6,535 nt of DNA from Alphaproteobacteria bacterium (GTDB lineage Bacteria > Pseudomonadota > Alphaproteobacteria > UBA828). Shown here piece by piece: positions 1 to 5,855 of this stretch; within the stretch, counting starts at the first letter, position 1; every line of letters begins with the position of its first letter. Both the position numbers and the translations under genes were made by a program. The notes under the pieces were generated by a model, which worked only from the letters and a program-made list of their open reading frames with translations, made no database searches and was not told the DNA's origin. The stretch covers positions 1 to 6,535 of the forward strand of contig JAPYQV010000165.1 in the NCBI GenBank assembly GCA_029937205.1, written 5' to 3'.

Positions 1-520
1 GCACAAAAATGCCACGCCATGTCGAGACAAACAGAATTCCCTGGCCAACAAATGGCGCCACCATGGGCACGGCGACGAAAACGGTAATGATGATCGACAT
101 GATGCGCGCCATGGCCGGCCCGGCAAATTGATCGCGTACCAGCGCCATAATCACGATGCGTGGCCCGGCCGCCCCCAGGCCTTGTAGAAACCGGCCTGCC
201 AGCATGGTGGGAAAGTCAGTCGCCACCAGCGTGACAATGCTTCCGGCCGAGAAGATCGACAGTCCGACATAGATGCCTGGCTTACGCCCGATACTGTCGG
301 ACAGCGGGCCGTAAAATATCTGCCCGACGGCCATGCCGAGGACCAGCACCGAGACAATATATTGTGCGTCATTGGCACTCGCGATGGCGAGATCGCGCCC
401 GATCAGCGCCAGCGCCGGTATGGTGACGTCGATGGAAAGCGCGAACACCGACATCATAAACGCCGCAAGGGCGATGAATTTGGGCCCACGCAAGGCAGGC
501 CGGGAGATCGCGTCGGTCAT
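1..520 (-). CDS. Bcr/CflA-type MFS drug/metabolite transporter (3' part missing)
   Basis: Inner-membrane secondary transporter of the major facilitator superfamily, probably a proton-driven exporter. The first 173 codons are present; the rest lies beyond the left edge. Visible: a short cytosolic N-terminus, TM1 about residues 16-38 with the DHA1-type Asp31 and the following PAL, TM2 about 52-70, MFS motif A in the loop (GPLSDSIGRKP, 71-81), TM3 about 82-101, TM4 with the motif B-like RFLQGLGAAG (110-119), and a TM5 with spaced Pro/Gly (VPMVAPFVGQG) as in the Bcr/CflA group. The ATG at 518-520 gives a normal N-terminus, although no good Shine-Dalgarno precedes it. It follows the dehalogenase-like gene by 31 bp on the same strand, so co-transcription and translational coupling are likely. 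The substrate cannot be read from sequence; export of a substrate or product of the neighbouring enzyme is an inference. Confidence 0.85.
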   Translation of the reverse strand, partial: MTDAISRPALRGPKFIALAAFMMSVFALSIDVTIPALALIGRDLAIASANDAQYIVSVLVLGMAVGQIFYGPLSDSIGRKPGIYVGLSIFSAGSIVTLVATDFPTMLAGRFLQGLGAAGPRIVIMALVRDQFAGPAMARIMSIIITVFVAVPMVAPFVGQGILFVSTWRGIFV

Positions 521-551
521 GTCGGGATGAGGTTTCTATGCGTGGGTTTGG

Positions 552-1454
552 TTATGCGTGCGCCAAAAGCTGGGCGCGGAAGTAGGCTACGTTTACCACC
601 AATTCCGGCAAAAGATAGTGGAATAGTTCGGTGACCGGACGAATTTCATCGAGCGGCGCGTCCCGGGCTGCCGCACCCTGTAACGCCTCGGCGTTGAGGC
701 CGCCGGGATTGGGCAGGCCGCCAGCCAATTCCAATGCGCGGTCGTAAACCCGGTTGGCGAGCGCTGTGTGTTGCGCTGTTTGGGCGGACGGTTTGAGGTC
801 GCCCCAGGCCATGGCAAAGTAACTCGGCCAACGGGCCAGGGCGCGGTAGTCGGTGTTGACGAAGGGCAGGCCGAGGGTCGCCATGATGTCGTCATAGATG
901 GCTTTCGTGGGCGCGTCGGGATGGTGGCGTTCCATCAGCACGAAGGGCTGAGTGGCGTCCGGCGCGTGGCGGCCTTCGAACGGCGCTGCGTCATTGCCGG
1001 CATGGCCAAAACTGCCGCCGAGCAGGAGCGAACGAGTGAGGGTGGCGATCATCAGATAGGGAAAATTGCCGTGTGAGAAAATCTCGATCATGGCGCGGAT
1101 ATTGTTCGATTCACGCTCGCCATAGCCGGCGTCGCCCAGCCGTGCGGCGATCGGCGATGGCGCCAGGCTCATGACCTCTGCCTCGCAATAGGTGCGCAGC
1201 TCGCGCACTGCCGCGACAAAGGGTTGGCTGGCGCAAAGCGGCCGTAAGCCGCGCCAGAGTTCGCCGAAAAAGCTCGGATAGTGGGCATAGGCCATGGTCA
1301 CTACGCCCATCCACGGCACTTGCAGCACCGCTTTCATATCTTCGTAGCGCGCTGCCAGCGCGCCTTCCGCCGCGTATTCCGTCAGTGGGTGGATGGCGGG
1401 CAGCGGTTGCGGCAGGCGGCGCGGCGGCGCGCCGAGGCCGGGTTCCGCCGTCAT
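552..1454 (-). CDS. DehI-family (group I) 2-haloacid dehalogenase-like protein
   Basis: A 300-residue protein that matches, as I recall it, the DehI family of DL-2-haloacid dehalogenases (P. putida PP3 DehI is about 296 residues). These cofactor-free all-helical enzymes hydrolyse 2-haloalkanoates to 2-hydroxyacids using an Asp-activated water. Two pseudo-repeats are visible. The first has RYEDMKAVLQVPW (residues 36-48) and FSHGNFPYL (126-134), matching DehI's TYEDIRLTLRVPW and FNYGNPKYL. The second has YDDIMATLGLPFVNTDYRALARWP, where Asp202 aligns with DehI's catalytic Asp189 (SDFQAL there, TDYRAL here). Pocket positions appear partly changed (Thr for Ser before the Asp; Val for Phe three residues after the PW Trp). 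I chose ATG 1452-1454 because GGGAG lies 5 nt before it; the ATG at 1464-1466 has no such site. Many family members are uncharacterised, so family assignment is firm but haloacid activity is not. It leads an operon with the MFS transporter. Confidence 0.8.
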   Translation of the reverse strand: MTAEPGLGAPPRRLPQPLPAIHPLTEYAAEGALAARYEDMKAVLQVPWMGVVTMAYAHYPSFFGELWRGLRPLCASQPFVAAVRELRTYCEAEVMSLAPSPIAARLGDAGYGERESNNIRAMIEIFSHGNFPYLMIATLTRSLLLGGSFGHAGNDAAPFEGRHAPDATQPFVLMERHHPDAPTKAIYDDIMATLGLPFVNTDYRALARWPSYFAMAWGDLKPSAQTAQHTALANRVYDRALELAGGLPNPGGLNAEALQGAAARDAPLDEIRPVTELFHYLLPELVVNVAYFRAQLLAHA

Positions 1455-1459
1455 GAGAG

Positions 1460-1464
1460 CTCCC
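1460..1464 (-). promoter_or_regulatory. Ribosome-binding site deciding the dehalogenase-like start
   Basis: On the minus strand GGGAG sits 5 nt before the ATG at 1454. It overlaps the alternative upstream ATG (1466-1464), which has only a run of A residues before it. This supports the shorter, 300-residue product. Confidence 0.6.
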
Positions 1465-1483
1465 ATTTTTGGGCAAGATCGTC

Positions 1484-1511
1484 ATTGCCAGTAATTAATC
1501 CCAGCTTACAA
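1484..1511 (-). promoter_or_regulatory. Weak candidate leftward promoter overlapping the rightward one
   Basis: Read on the minus strand, TTGTAA (1506-1511) and GGCAAT (1484-1489) are separated by 16 bp. Matches to consensus are only 4/6 and 3/6. It would serve the dehalogenase-like gene and MFS transporter, and it uses almost exactly the same bases as the plus-strand promoter. No better leftward promoter was found in this gap. Confidence 0.25.
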
Positions 1512-1512
1512 T
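1485..1512 (+). promoter_or_regulatory. Sigma70-type promoter for the dehydrogenase-RidA-amidotransferase operon
   Basis: TTGCCA (1485-1490) and TACAAT (1507-1512) are each one base from consensus and lie 16 bp apart. Transcription would start near 1519-1520, giving a leader of about 60 nt before the ATG at 1579. The match is seen directly; activity is inferred. Confidence 0.55.
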
Positions 1513-1578
1513 CCGCCAGCAGAGGGGCGCGGGTGCCGATCCTGAATATCATCAATCAACCTTAGCAGGAATAATCAC

Positions 1579-2481
1579 ATGAGCACGAAAATCGGATTCA
1601 TTGGCCTTGGAACCATGGGCAAGGTGATGTCGCGCCGGCTGATGGGCGCAGGCTATTCGCTCACCGTTTGGAACCGCACCAAAGAAAGCGGCGATGAATT
1701 GGTTGCGGAAGGCGCGACCTGGGCGAATTCGCCAAAAGAGGTTGCCGCCGCGTCGGATATTGTCTTCACCATGACCAGCGATGCCGCTGCGTCGGAGGCC
1801 GTGATCTGCGGCCCGGATGGCGTGCTCGAAGGCGCCCATGACGGGCTGGTGGTGATCGATTCGGCCAGCATTGCGCCCGAAGCCTCGCAAGCCAACGCGG
1901 CGCGGGCCGAGGAAAAAGGCGTGGCGCTGTTGGATGCGCCGGTCTCCGGCGGGCCGAAAGTGGCCGAGAATGGCGCGCTTGGCATCATGGTCGGCGGCCC
2001 GGAGGCAGCGTTCAAAACCGCCGAGCCGATCCTCAAGGAATTGGGCAAGATGGTGCTCTATACCGGCGCCAGCGGCAACGGCACGACCTTGAAATTGATC
2101 GCCAATCTGGTCATGGGTGTGGCCATTCAGGCCTCGGCCGAGGCGCTGGTGCTGGCGGCCAAGGTCGGCATGGACCCGCAGGTGGTGATCGACATCACCT
2201 CGCTGCCCGGCACCGGCCCGCAAACCGGCGCAATGGCGACGCGCGGCCCGCGCATGGTGAAGCATAATTTCTTCCCGCCGCATTTCTCGACAAACAATAT
2301 GGACAAGGATTTGACCGGCGCCATTCGCCTGGCCGAGAAGCATGGCGTATCTCTGCCGACCGTGAGTGCGGCGCGCGAGACATTGCGCGCGGTGAAATCG
2401 CAAGGCAATGGCCATATCGATTCGAGCGCCGTCGTCACCGTGTTGGAAGCCATGGCCGATACCTCGGTGCTCAACGAATAA
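1579..2481 (+). CDS. NAD(P)-dependent beta-hydroxyacid dehydrogenase (3-hydroxyisobutyrate dehydrogenase / GLYR family)
   Basis: A cytosolic 300-residue oxidoreductase interconverting a beta-hydroxyacid (3-hydroxyisobutyrate, tartronate or similar) and its semialdehyde or keto form. The Rossmann fold opens with GFIGLGTMG (6-14). The second strand ends in WNRT (31-34); Asn-Arg there, rather than an acidic residue, favours NADP(H), as in plant and bacterial GLYR/succinic-semialdehyde reductases. DAPVSGGP (119-126) is the substrate-binding motif. GNGTTLKLIANL (167-178) carries catalytic Lys172 and Asn176, and MDKDL (241-245) carries the conserved Lys243. Length is typical and no key residue is missing. 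AGCAGGA at 1564-1570, 8 nt before the ATG, supports the start. It is the first gene of a rightward operon, 26 bp before the RidA gene. The exact substrate is not determined by sequence; GLYR-like specificity is a guess from the NRT motif. Confidence 0.9.
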   Translation: MSTKIGFIGLGTMGKVMSRRLMGAGYSLTVWNRTKESGDELVAEGATWANSPKEVAAASDIVFTMTSDAAASEAVICGPDGVLEGAHDGLVVIDSASIAPEASQANAARAEEKGVALLDAPVSGGPKVAENGALGIMVGGPEAAFKTAEPILKELGKMVLYTGASGNGTTLKLIANLVMGVAIQASAEALVLAAKVGMDPQVVIDITSLPGTGPQTGAMATRGPRMVKHNFFPPHFSTNNMDKDLTGAIRLAEKHGVSLPTVSAARETLRAVKSQGNGHIDSSAVVTVLEAMADTSVLNE

Positions 2482-2507
2482 ACCCCTCAATTTTGGAGAA
2501 TAAGAAA

Positions 2508-2888
2508 ATGGCAAAAACGAAATTGGTTCCCAAAAGTTGGATTCCCGCCGGCCCCTACAGCCTCGGCACTCAGCTCGGCAATCTCGCCTTTCTTTCCGGC
2601 CAGATCGCTACCGCCAATGACGGTTCGGTGATCGGCGGCGGTGACGTCAAGGCGCAGACCGAAATCGTCATCGACAAGATGGTCGAGATATTGGATGAAG
2701 CCGGCATGACGCTCGACGATGTGCTGCAGACCACCGTCTATCTGCAATCGCTCGACGATTATGCCGGCATGAACGAGGTCTATTCGGCGCGCTTCAAGGA
2801 GCCGTTCCCGGCCCGTGCCACGGTGCGCGCCGATCTCGCCGGCGCCGGCTTGCTGGTCGAGATTTCCTGCATCGCCGGACACACCTGA
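2508..2888 (+). CDS. RidA-family enamine/imine deaminase (YjgF/YER057c/UK114)
   Basis: A 126-residue single-domain protein of typical RidA length; the family forms trimers with active sites at subunit interfaces. RidA enzymes hydrolyse reactive enamines/imines released by PLP enzymes (such as 2-aminoacrylate) to ketoacids and ammonia. Active-site residues known from E. coli RidA are present: Tyr17 in GPYS, Ser30-Gly31-Gln32 (SGQI), Arg103 in FPARATV (Arg105 in E. coli), and Glu118 in VEISCIA (Glu120). This makes real deaminase activity plausible, rather than an Arg-less paralogue. The ATG at 2508 has GGAGAA at 2495-2500, 7 nt away; a TTG at 2493 in the same frame overlaps that site and is unlikely. 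It lies between the dehydrogenase and amidotransferase genes with short gaps. In such clusters RidA paralogues often serve a specific catabolic intermediate, so a pathway role is possible besides housekeeping. Confidence 0.9.
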   Translation: MAKTKLVPKSWIPAGPYSLGTQLGNLAFLSGQIATANDGSVIGGGDVKAQTEIVIDKMVEILDEAGMTLDDVLQTTVYLQSLDDYAGMNEVYSARFKEPFPARATVRADLAGAGLLVEISCIAGHT

Positions 2889-2923
2889 CCTGCGGTCGCA
2901 AAAACGCGCGCCTGACAACCGGC

Positions 2924-3631
2924 ATGGATAAAAAACCGGTATTGATGCTGACCCACATGGCCGAGCGGGATGCGGGGCAGATTGCCGTGATCCTCGAAGG
3001 CATGGGTTATCCGGTCGAGACACTGCGTCTCAACAAGGGCGGGGCGCTGCCCGAGGATATCGAAAATTATGCCGGCTTCGCTTCCTTCGGCGGGGCGATG
3101 AGCGCCAATGACGTGCATCTCGATTTCATCTGTGATGAGATCGCGTGGATGGGCCGCGTCATGGCGGCGGGGCGGCCGCTGTTGGGTTTGTGTCTCGGCG
3201 GGCAACTGATGGCGCGCAGCCTCGGCGCCCGCGTTGCGCCCCATCCGGATGGAAAATACGAGTTCGGCTACTACCCGGTCACGCCGATCGATGGCACAGA
3301 CGATTTGCAAATGGCGGCGCCGCTGATGCTCTGCCTGCGCCACGGCGAGGGCTTCGAATTGCCCGACGGTGTGCGGCATCTGGCCAGCGGGGAGACTTTT
3401 CCCAACATGGCGTTTCGTTACGGCGCAGCCGGCTTCGCCTTGCAATTTCACCCTGAGGTCAATGATGCGGTGCATAGCGCCTGGCTCGATTGCGAACCGC
3501 CACCGCCGGATCTGGAATATCCGGGCGCGCAAAGCGCCGGCGAGCAAATTGCCGCCCACGCCACTTATCAGGGTGCGATGCATGACTGGCTACAAGGATT
3601 TTTAAGCCACTGGCTCAGCCTCGGGAATTAA
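2924..3631 (+). CDS. Stand-alone class I glutamine amidotransferase-like protein
   Basis: A 235-residue GATase1-fold protein. The nucleophile elbow is GLCLGGQL (88-95) with Cys90; the other triad members are His176 and Glu178 in FALQFHPEV (171-179). The family's oxyanion-side GG is seen in FASFGGAMS (52-60), and EFGYYPV (113-119) matches the EIGWYPV-like strand of free-standing members. Such proteins either hydrolyse glutamine to supply ammonia to a partner or act on gamma-glutamyl compounds. No synthetase domain is attached and no obvious synthetase is in the window, so the acceptor is unknown. The tail after about residue 190 (PPPPDLEYP and onward) is the usual extra C-terminal helical region. 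The ATG at 2924 has no clear Shine-Dalgarno; the gap to the RidA stop is 35 bp and no other start fits upstream, so re-initiation from the preceding gene is likely. Apparently the last gene of the operon. Confidence 0.85.
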   Translation: MDKKPVLMLTHMAERDAGQIAVILEGMGYPVETLRLNKGGALPEDIENYAGFASFGGAMSANDVHLDFICDEIAWMGRVMAAGRPLLGLCLGGQLMARSLGARVAPHPDGKYEFGYYPVTPIDGTDDLQMAAPLMLCLRHGEGFELPDGVRHLASGETFPNMAFRYGAAGFALQFHPEVNDAVHSAWLDCEPPPPDLEYPGAQSAGEQIAAHATYQGAMHDWLQGFLSHWLSLGN

Positions 3632-3643
3632 ATCATATATAAA

Positions 3644-3672
3644 TTGTGGTTAAATAAATTCTCAGACACTAT
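3644..3672 (+). promoter_or_regulatory. Possible promoter for the persulfide dioxygenase gene
   Basis: The 83-bp gap 3632-3714 starts with a strongly AT-rich stretch (3629-3660), unlike its surroundings. TTGTGG (3644-3649) and CACTAT (3667-3672) are 17 bp apart; the -35 keeps TTG and the -10 matches 3 of 6. No convincing terminator for the upstream operon is visible. Suggests a separate transcription unit for the downstream gene. Confidence 0.3.
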
Positions 3673-3714
3673 AGCCTCCTGAGTGGACTCATATTTTGGA
3701 CGGGGCCCAGGGGC

Positions 3715-4755
3715 GTGATATTTCGCCAGCTATTTCATCAAGACTCGGGCACCTATAGCTATCTCCTGGCGGGCCGCGCCGGCGGCGAGGCGATGCTGAT
3801 CGATCCGGTGCTCGATCGCGCCGATCGCTACATGAAACTCCTGGAAGAACTTGATCTCAAGCTGGTCAAAGTGGTCGATACCCATGTCCATGCCGATCAT
3901 ATCACCGCCATGGGCGAACTGCGCGACCGCACCAAATGCGTCACTGTGATGGGCGAGGTGGCGCCGGTGGATGTGGTTTCCATGCGGGTCAATGACGGCG
4001 ACATGGTGACCATCGAGGGCGTGCAATTGGAAACCCTCTACACGCCGGGCCACACCATCGATTCCTATTGCTTCAAGATGGCCGACCGGGTGTTTACCGG
4101 CGATACCCTGTTGATCCGGGGCTCGGGACGGACGGATTTCCAGAGCGGCGATTCCCGTTCCGCCTATGAGTCCATTTTCACCAAGCTGCTCACCCTGCCC
4201 GACAACACACTGGTCTATCCCGGGCATGACTATAAGGGCGATACCGTCAGCACCATCGGCGAGGAGAAGGCATTTAATCCGCGCCTTCAGGTCGCCAGCG
4301 CAGATGAATATGCCGCCATCATGGACAATCTTAATTTGGCCGACCCCAAACAGATGGATGTGGCGGTGCCGGCCAACATCGCCATGGGCCTCGGTCAAAG
4401 CGATGCCGAACATCCCGATTGGGCGCTCACCGTCGGCCAATTGATGGCCTTGCAGGAGCGCACCAGTGTGGCCCTGGTGGATTTGCGCGAAGACAGCGAG
4501 CGCGCCAGCGACGGCCAGATACCGGGCTCTGTGCATGCCCCCTATGGGTCTCTCGACACGCTCATCGGATCGGGCGGGCTGTTGCGCGAAATGGCCGCCG
4601 CGGCGGACAAGCCGCTGATCTATTACTGCGCTTATGGCGAGCGCTCGGCCATGGCGGTCGAAGCGTCGCAGGAAAACGGCCTGGAAAATATCCGCCATCT
4701 GATCGGCGGCATCGCCGCCTGGGTCGAGGCCGGCGGCCCAATCCTAAAAGGCTGA
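3715..4755 (+). CDS. Persulfide dioxygenase (ETHE1 type) fused to a C-terminal rhodanese domain
   Basis: A 346-residue two-domain enzyme of sulfide/persulfide oxidation. Residues 1 to about 227 form a metallo-beta-lactamase-fold dioxygenase that oxidises glutathione persulfide to sulfite. THVHADH (56-62), His113 and Asp130 give the ETHE1-type Fe(II) ligands (His57, His113, Asp130), and IRGSGRTDFQSGD (134-146), YPGHDY (168-173) and the VPAN segment (218-221) are ETHE1 signatures. Residues about 235-345 form a rhodanese domain with active-site loop CAYGERS and Cys305, moving sulfane sulfur between thiol acceptors. The arrangement matches PDO-rhodanese fusions described as PRF in Burkholderia and, more loosely, CstB in staphylococci. 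Ser137 replaces the Cys found in human ETHE1 (Cys161); Arg139 matches Arg163. The start is GTG at 3715, with a GGGG tract at 3702-3705, 9 nt upstream, as a passable ribosome-binding site. No regulator or sulfide:quinone oxidoreductase is in the window. Confidence 0.93.
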   Translation: MIFRQLFHQDSGTYSYLLAGRAGGEAMLIDPVLDRADRYMKLLEELDLKLVKVVDTHVHADHITAMGELRDRTKCVTVMGEVAPVDVVSMRVNDGDMVTIEGVQLETLYTPGHTIDSYCFKMADRVFTGDTLLIRGSGRTDFQSGDSRSAYESIFTKLLTLPDNTLVYPGHDYKGDTVSTIGEEKAFNPRLQVASADEYAAIMDNLNLADPKQMDVAVPANIAMGLGQSDAEHPDWALTVGQLMALQERTSVALVDLREDSERASDGQIPGSVHAPYGSLDTLIGSGGLLREMAAAADKPLIYYCAYGERSAMAVEASQENGLENIRHLIGGIAAWVEAGGPILKG

Positions 4756-4771
4756 AGCGACTTTTGCCCGA

Positions 4772-5731
4772 TCAAACGCCGTTGCGGCGCCCGACACGAT
4801 AGCGCTGGGCGAGCCACACGCCGGCGAGGATGATGACGCAGCCGGTGGCTTGCAGCGGGTCGAGCGCTTCGGCGAGGATGATCCAGCCGAGTATCGCCGC
4901 CACCACCGGCTCGCCGAGGAAAGCGACCGAGGTGAAGGACGCCGGCAGATGGGCCAGGGCATAGGCCGCGAGTCCCTGGCCGAGCACGTGGGCGAGCAGC
5001 GCCAGGCCGATGATCATCGACCAGCCGAAAAGACTATCGGAAACAAATCCCTCGCCGGTCAGCAGTGCCGCCAGCAGCAGGCCGGGCAGACTGAAGATGC
5101 CACTCCAGAACATGATCGCGCCGGTCGGCAAATTGGCGCGGAGGTGCTTGATGGTGAGCAGGTACGAGCCAAAGAAAAACGCCGTGACGATGCCGAACAT
5201 GTCGCCCAACAGGTCGCCACCGCCAAACGCCAGCGACGAGCCCATCAGGCAGGCACCGCCGACCAGCGTGAGGACTAAAGCGGCGACAAAGCCGCGCGAA
5301 ATATGTTCGCCGAAGAGGAGCCGCGCGCCGATGATGACGAAGATCGGCGAGGAACAGGCGAAGAAAGTGGAATTGGCCACATTGGTGAGCGTGATCGACC
5401 AATGCCAGAACACCAGATCGCCTGACCAGAACAGCCCGGAAAGCGCCAACACCAGCCAGTCTTTGCGCCCGATCCGACGTGACTTCGAATCGCCATCGGG
5501 TGTGGTGGGGCTGGGCGTGGCGGGGCCGGGTGTGGTGGGGCGGCGCTCCAACGAGAGCCACAGCAGCAGAAACGGCAGCGCGAAGGCGACGCGGTAAAGC
5601 GCCGTGGCATTGGGGCCAAGCTCGGAGAGGCGCATGAATATGGGCGCGAAGCCGACGCCGGCAACCCCTACCGCGAGGGCGGCAAGGGCCAGGCGCGTGG
5701 TCAGCGCCGAGGGTGGCGAAGTGACGGTGAT
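4772..5731 (-). CDS. EamA/DMT-family transporter (start uncertain, possibly ATC)
   Basis: Inner-membrane drug/metabolite transporter of the 10-TM EamA type, made of two homologous five-helix halves. From residue 1 at 5731 it is 319 residues, normal for the family. TM1 is about 11-33, TM2 43-61 (ALYRVAFALPFLLLW), TM3 92-110, TM4 115-139, TM5 147-166, TM6 174-194, TM7 203-223, TM8 235-256, TM9 260-287 (with the typical GEPVVAAILGW) and TM10 296-309; the end is basic (RYRVGRRNGV). A Pro/Thr-rich linker from a 15-bp tandem repeat sits between TM2 and TM3. AGGAGA (5737-5742) lies 5 nt before an in-frame ATC, and no ATG, GTG or TTG is nearby. In-frame ATGs at 5869, 5875 and 5887 would add about 46-52 polar residues and overlap the divergent gene; the next internal ATG would remove TM1. 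It converges on the persulfide dioxygenase gene (16 bp between stops). The substrate is unknown, perhaps an amino acid or metabolite exporter. Confidence 0.88.
   Translation of the reverse strand: MTVTSPPSALTTRLALAALAVGVAGVGFAPIFMRLSELGPNATALYRVAFALPFLLLWLSLERRPTTPGPATPSPTTPDGDSKSRRIGRKDWLVLALSGLFWSGDLVFWHWSITLTNVANSTFFACSSPIFVIIGARLLFGEHISRGFVAALVLTLVGGACLMGSSLAFGGGDLLGDMFGIVTAFFFGSYLLTIKHLRANLPTGAIMFWSGIFSLPGLLLAALLTGEGFVSDSLFGWSMIIGLALLAHVLGQGLAAYALAHLPASFTSVAFLGEPVVAAILGWIILAEALDPLQATGCVIILAGVWLAQRYRVGRRNGV
5497..5541. repeat. Three in-frame 15-bp tandem repeats (G-rich on plus strand)
   Basis: Units are 5497-5511, 5512-5526 and 5527-5541. The first and third are identical (CGGGTGTGGTGGGGC); the middle differs at three positions. 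On the minus strand they encode PTTPG, PATPS and PTTPD-like pentapeptides within the DMT transporter, between TM2 and TM3. The plus strand has six tracts of three or four G with loops of 2-6 nt, satisfying the usual G-quadruplex pattern. Confidence 0.85.
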
Positions 5732-5736
5732 GGTGT

Positions 5737-5742
5737 TCTCCT
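5737..5742 (-). promoter_or_regulatory. Ribosome-binding site of the DMT transporter
   Basis: AGGAGA on the minus strand, a near-perfect Shine-Dalgarno, followed by ACACC and then an in-frame ATC at 5731-5729. Its placement just before TM1 suggests translation starts here, despite the missing standard start codon. Confidence 0.5.
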
Positions 5743-5816
5743 GAATCGCGGGTCTGGCGAGTTTACTGCCAGCGGGGTGCGGCTGGCCAGCGGGTGCGGC
5801 GCTTGCCTCGTCCTCT

Positions 5817-5836
5817 CCGCTATGCTGCCATAGTGG
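5817..5836. promoter_or_regulatory. Short inverted repeat upstream of the flavin monooxygenase gene
   Basis: CCGCTATG, loop CTGC, CATAGTGG: an 8-bp stem with one G-T position, the inner five pairs (CTATG/CATAG) perfect. It ends 4 bp before the purine-rich ribosome-binding site (5841-5850). It could be a repressor operator or a leader hairpin; function is inferred from position only. Confidence 0.35.
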
Positions 5837-5855
5837 CAACGGAAGGGGAGATTCG

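Noticed and set aside
2493..2507. TTG start at 2493 for the RidA gene
   Set aside because: The TTG overlaps the GGAGAA ribosome-binding site that serves the ATG at 2508, and the extra residues are not part of the RidA family.
1552..2514. 320-codon open frame on the minus strand
   Set aside because: It lies wholly opposite the dehydrogenase gene, which has clear motifs. The product is rich in His, Arg and Gly with no recognisable domain, typical of an antisense shadow in GC-rich DNA.
3605..3615. AGCC-ACT-GGCT mini hairpin at the end of the amidotransferase gene as a terminator
   Set aside because: A 4-bp stem inside the coding region without a T-run; expected by chance.
3661..3683. CTCAG/CTGAG inverted repeat in the gap before the persulfide dioxygenase gene
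   Set aside because: Only 5 bp with a 13-nt spacer and no extension; could be an operator half-site pair but chance is as likely.
3730..4698. 322-codon open frame on the minus strand
   Set aside because: Antisense shadow of the persulfide dioxygenase-rhodanese gene; His/Gly/Ile-rich with no known fold and no ribosome-binding site I could support.
4746..4766. AAAAG/CTTTT inverted repeat between the convergent genes as a bidirectional terminator
   Set aside because: The stem is only 5 bp, mostly A-T, with a 10-nt loop and no flanking T-tract; too weak to call.
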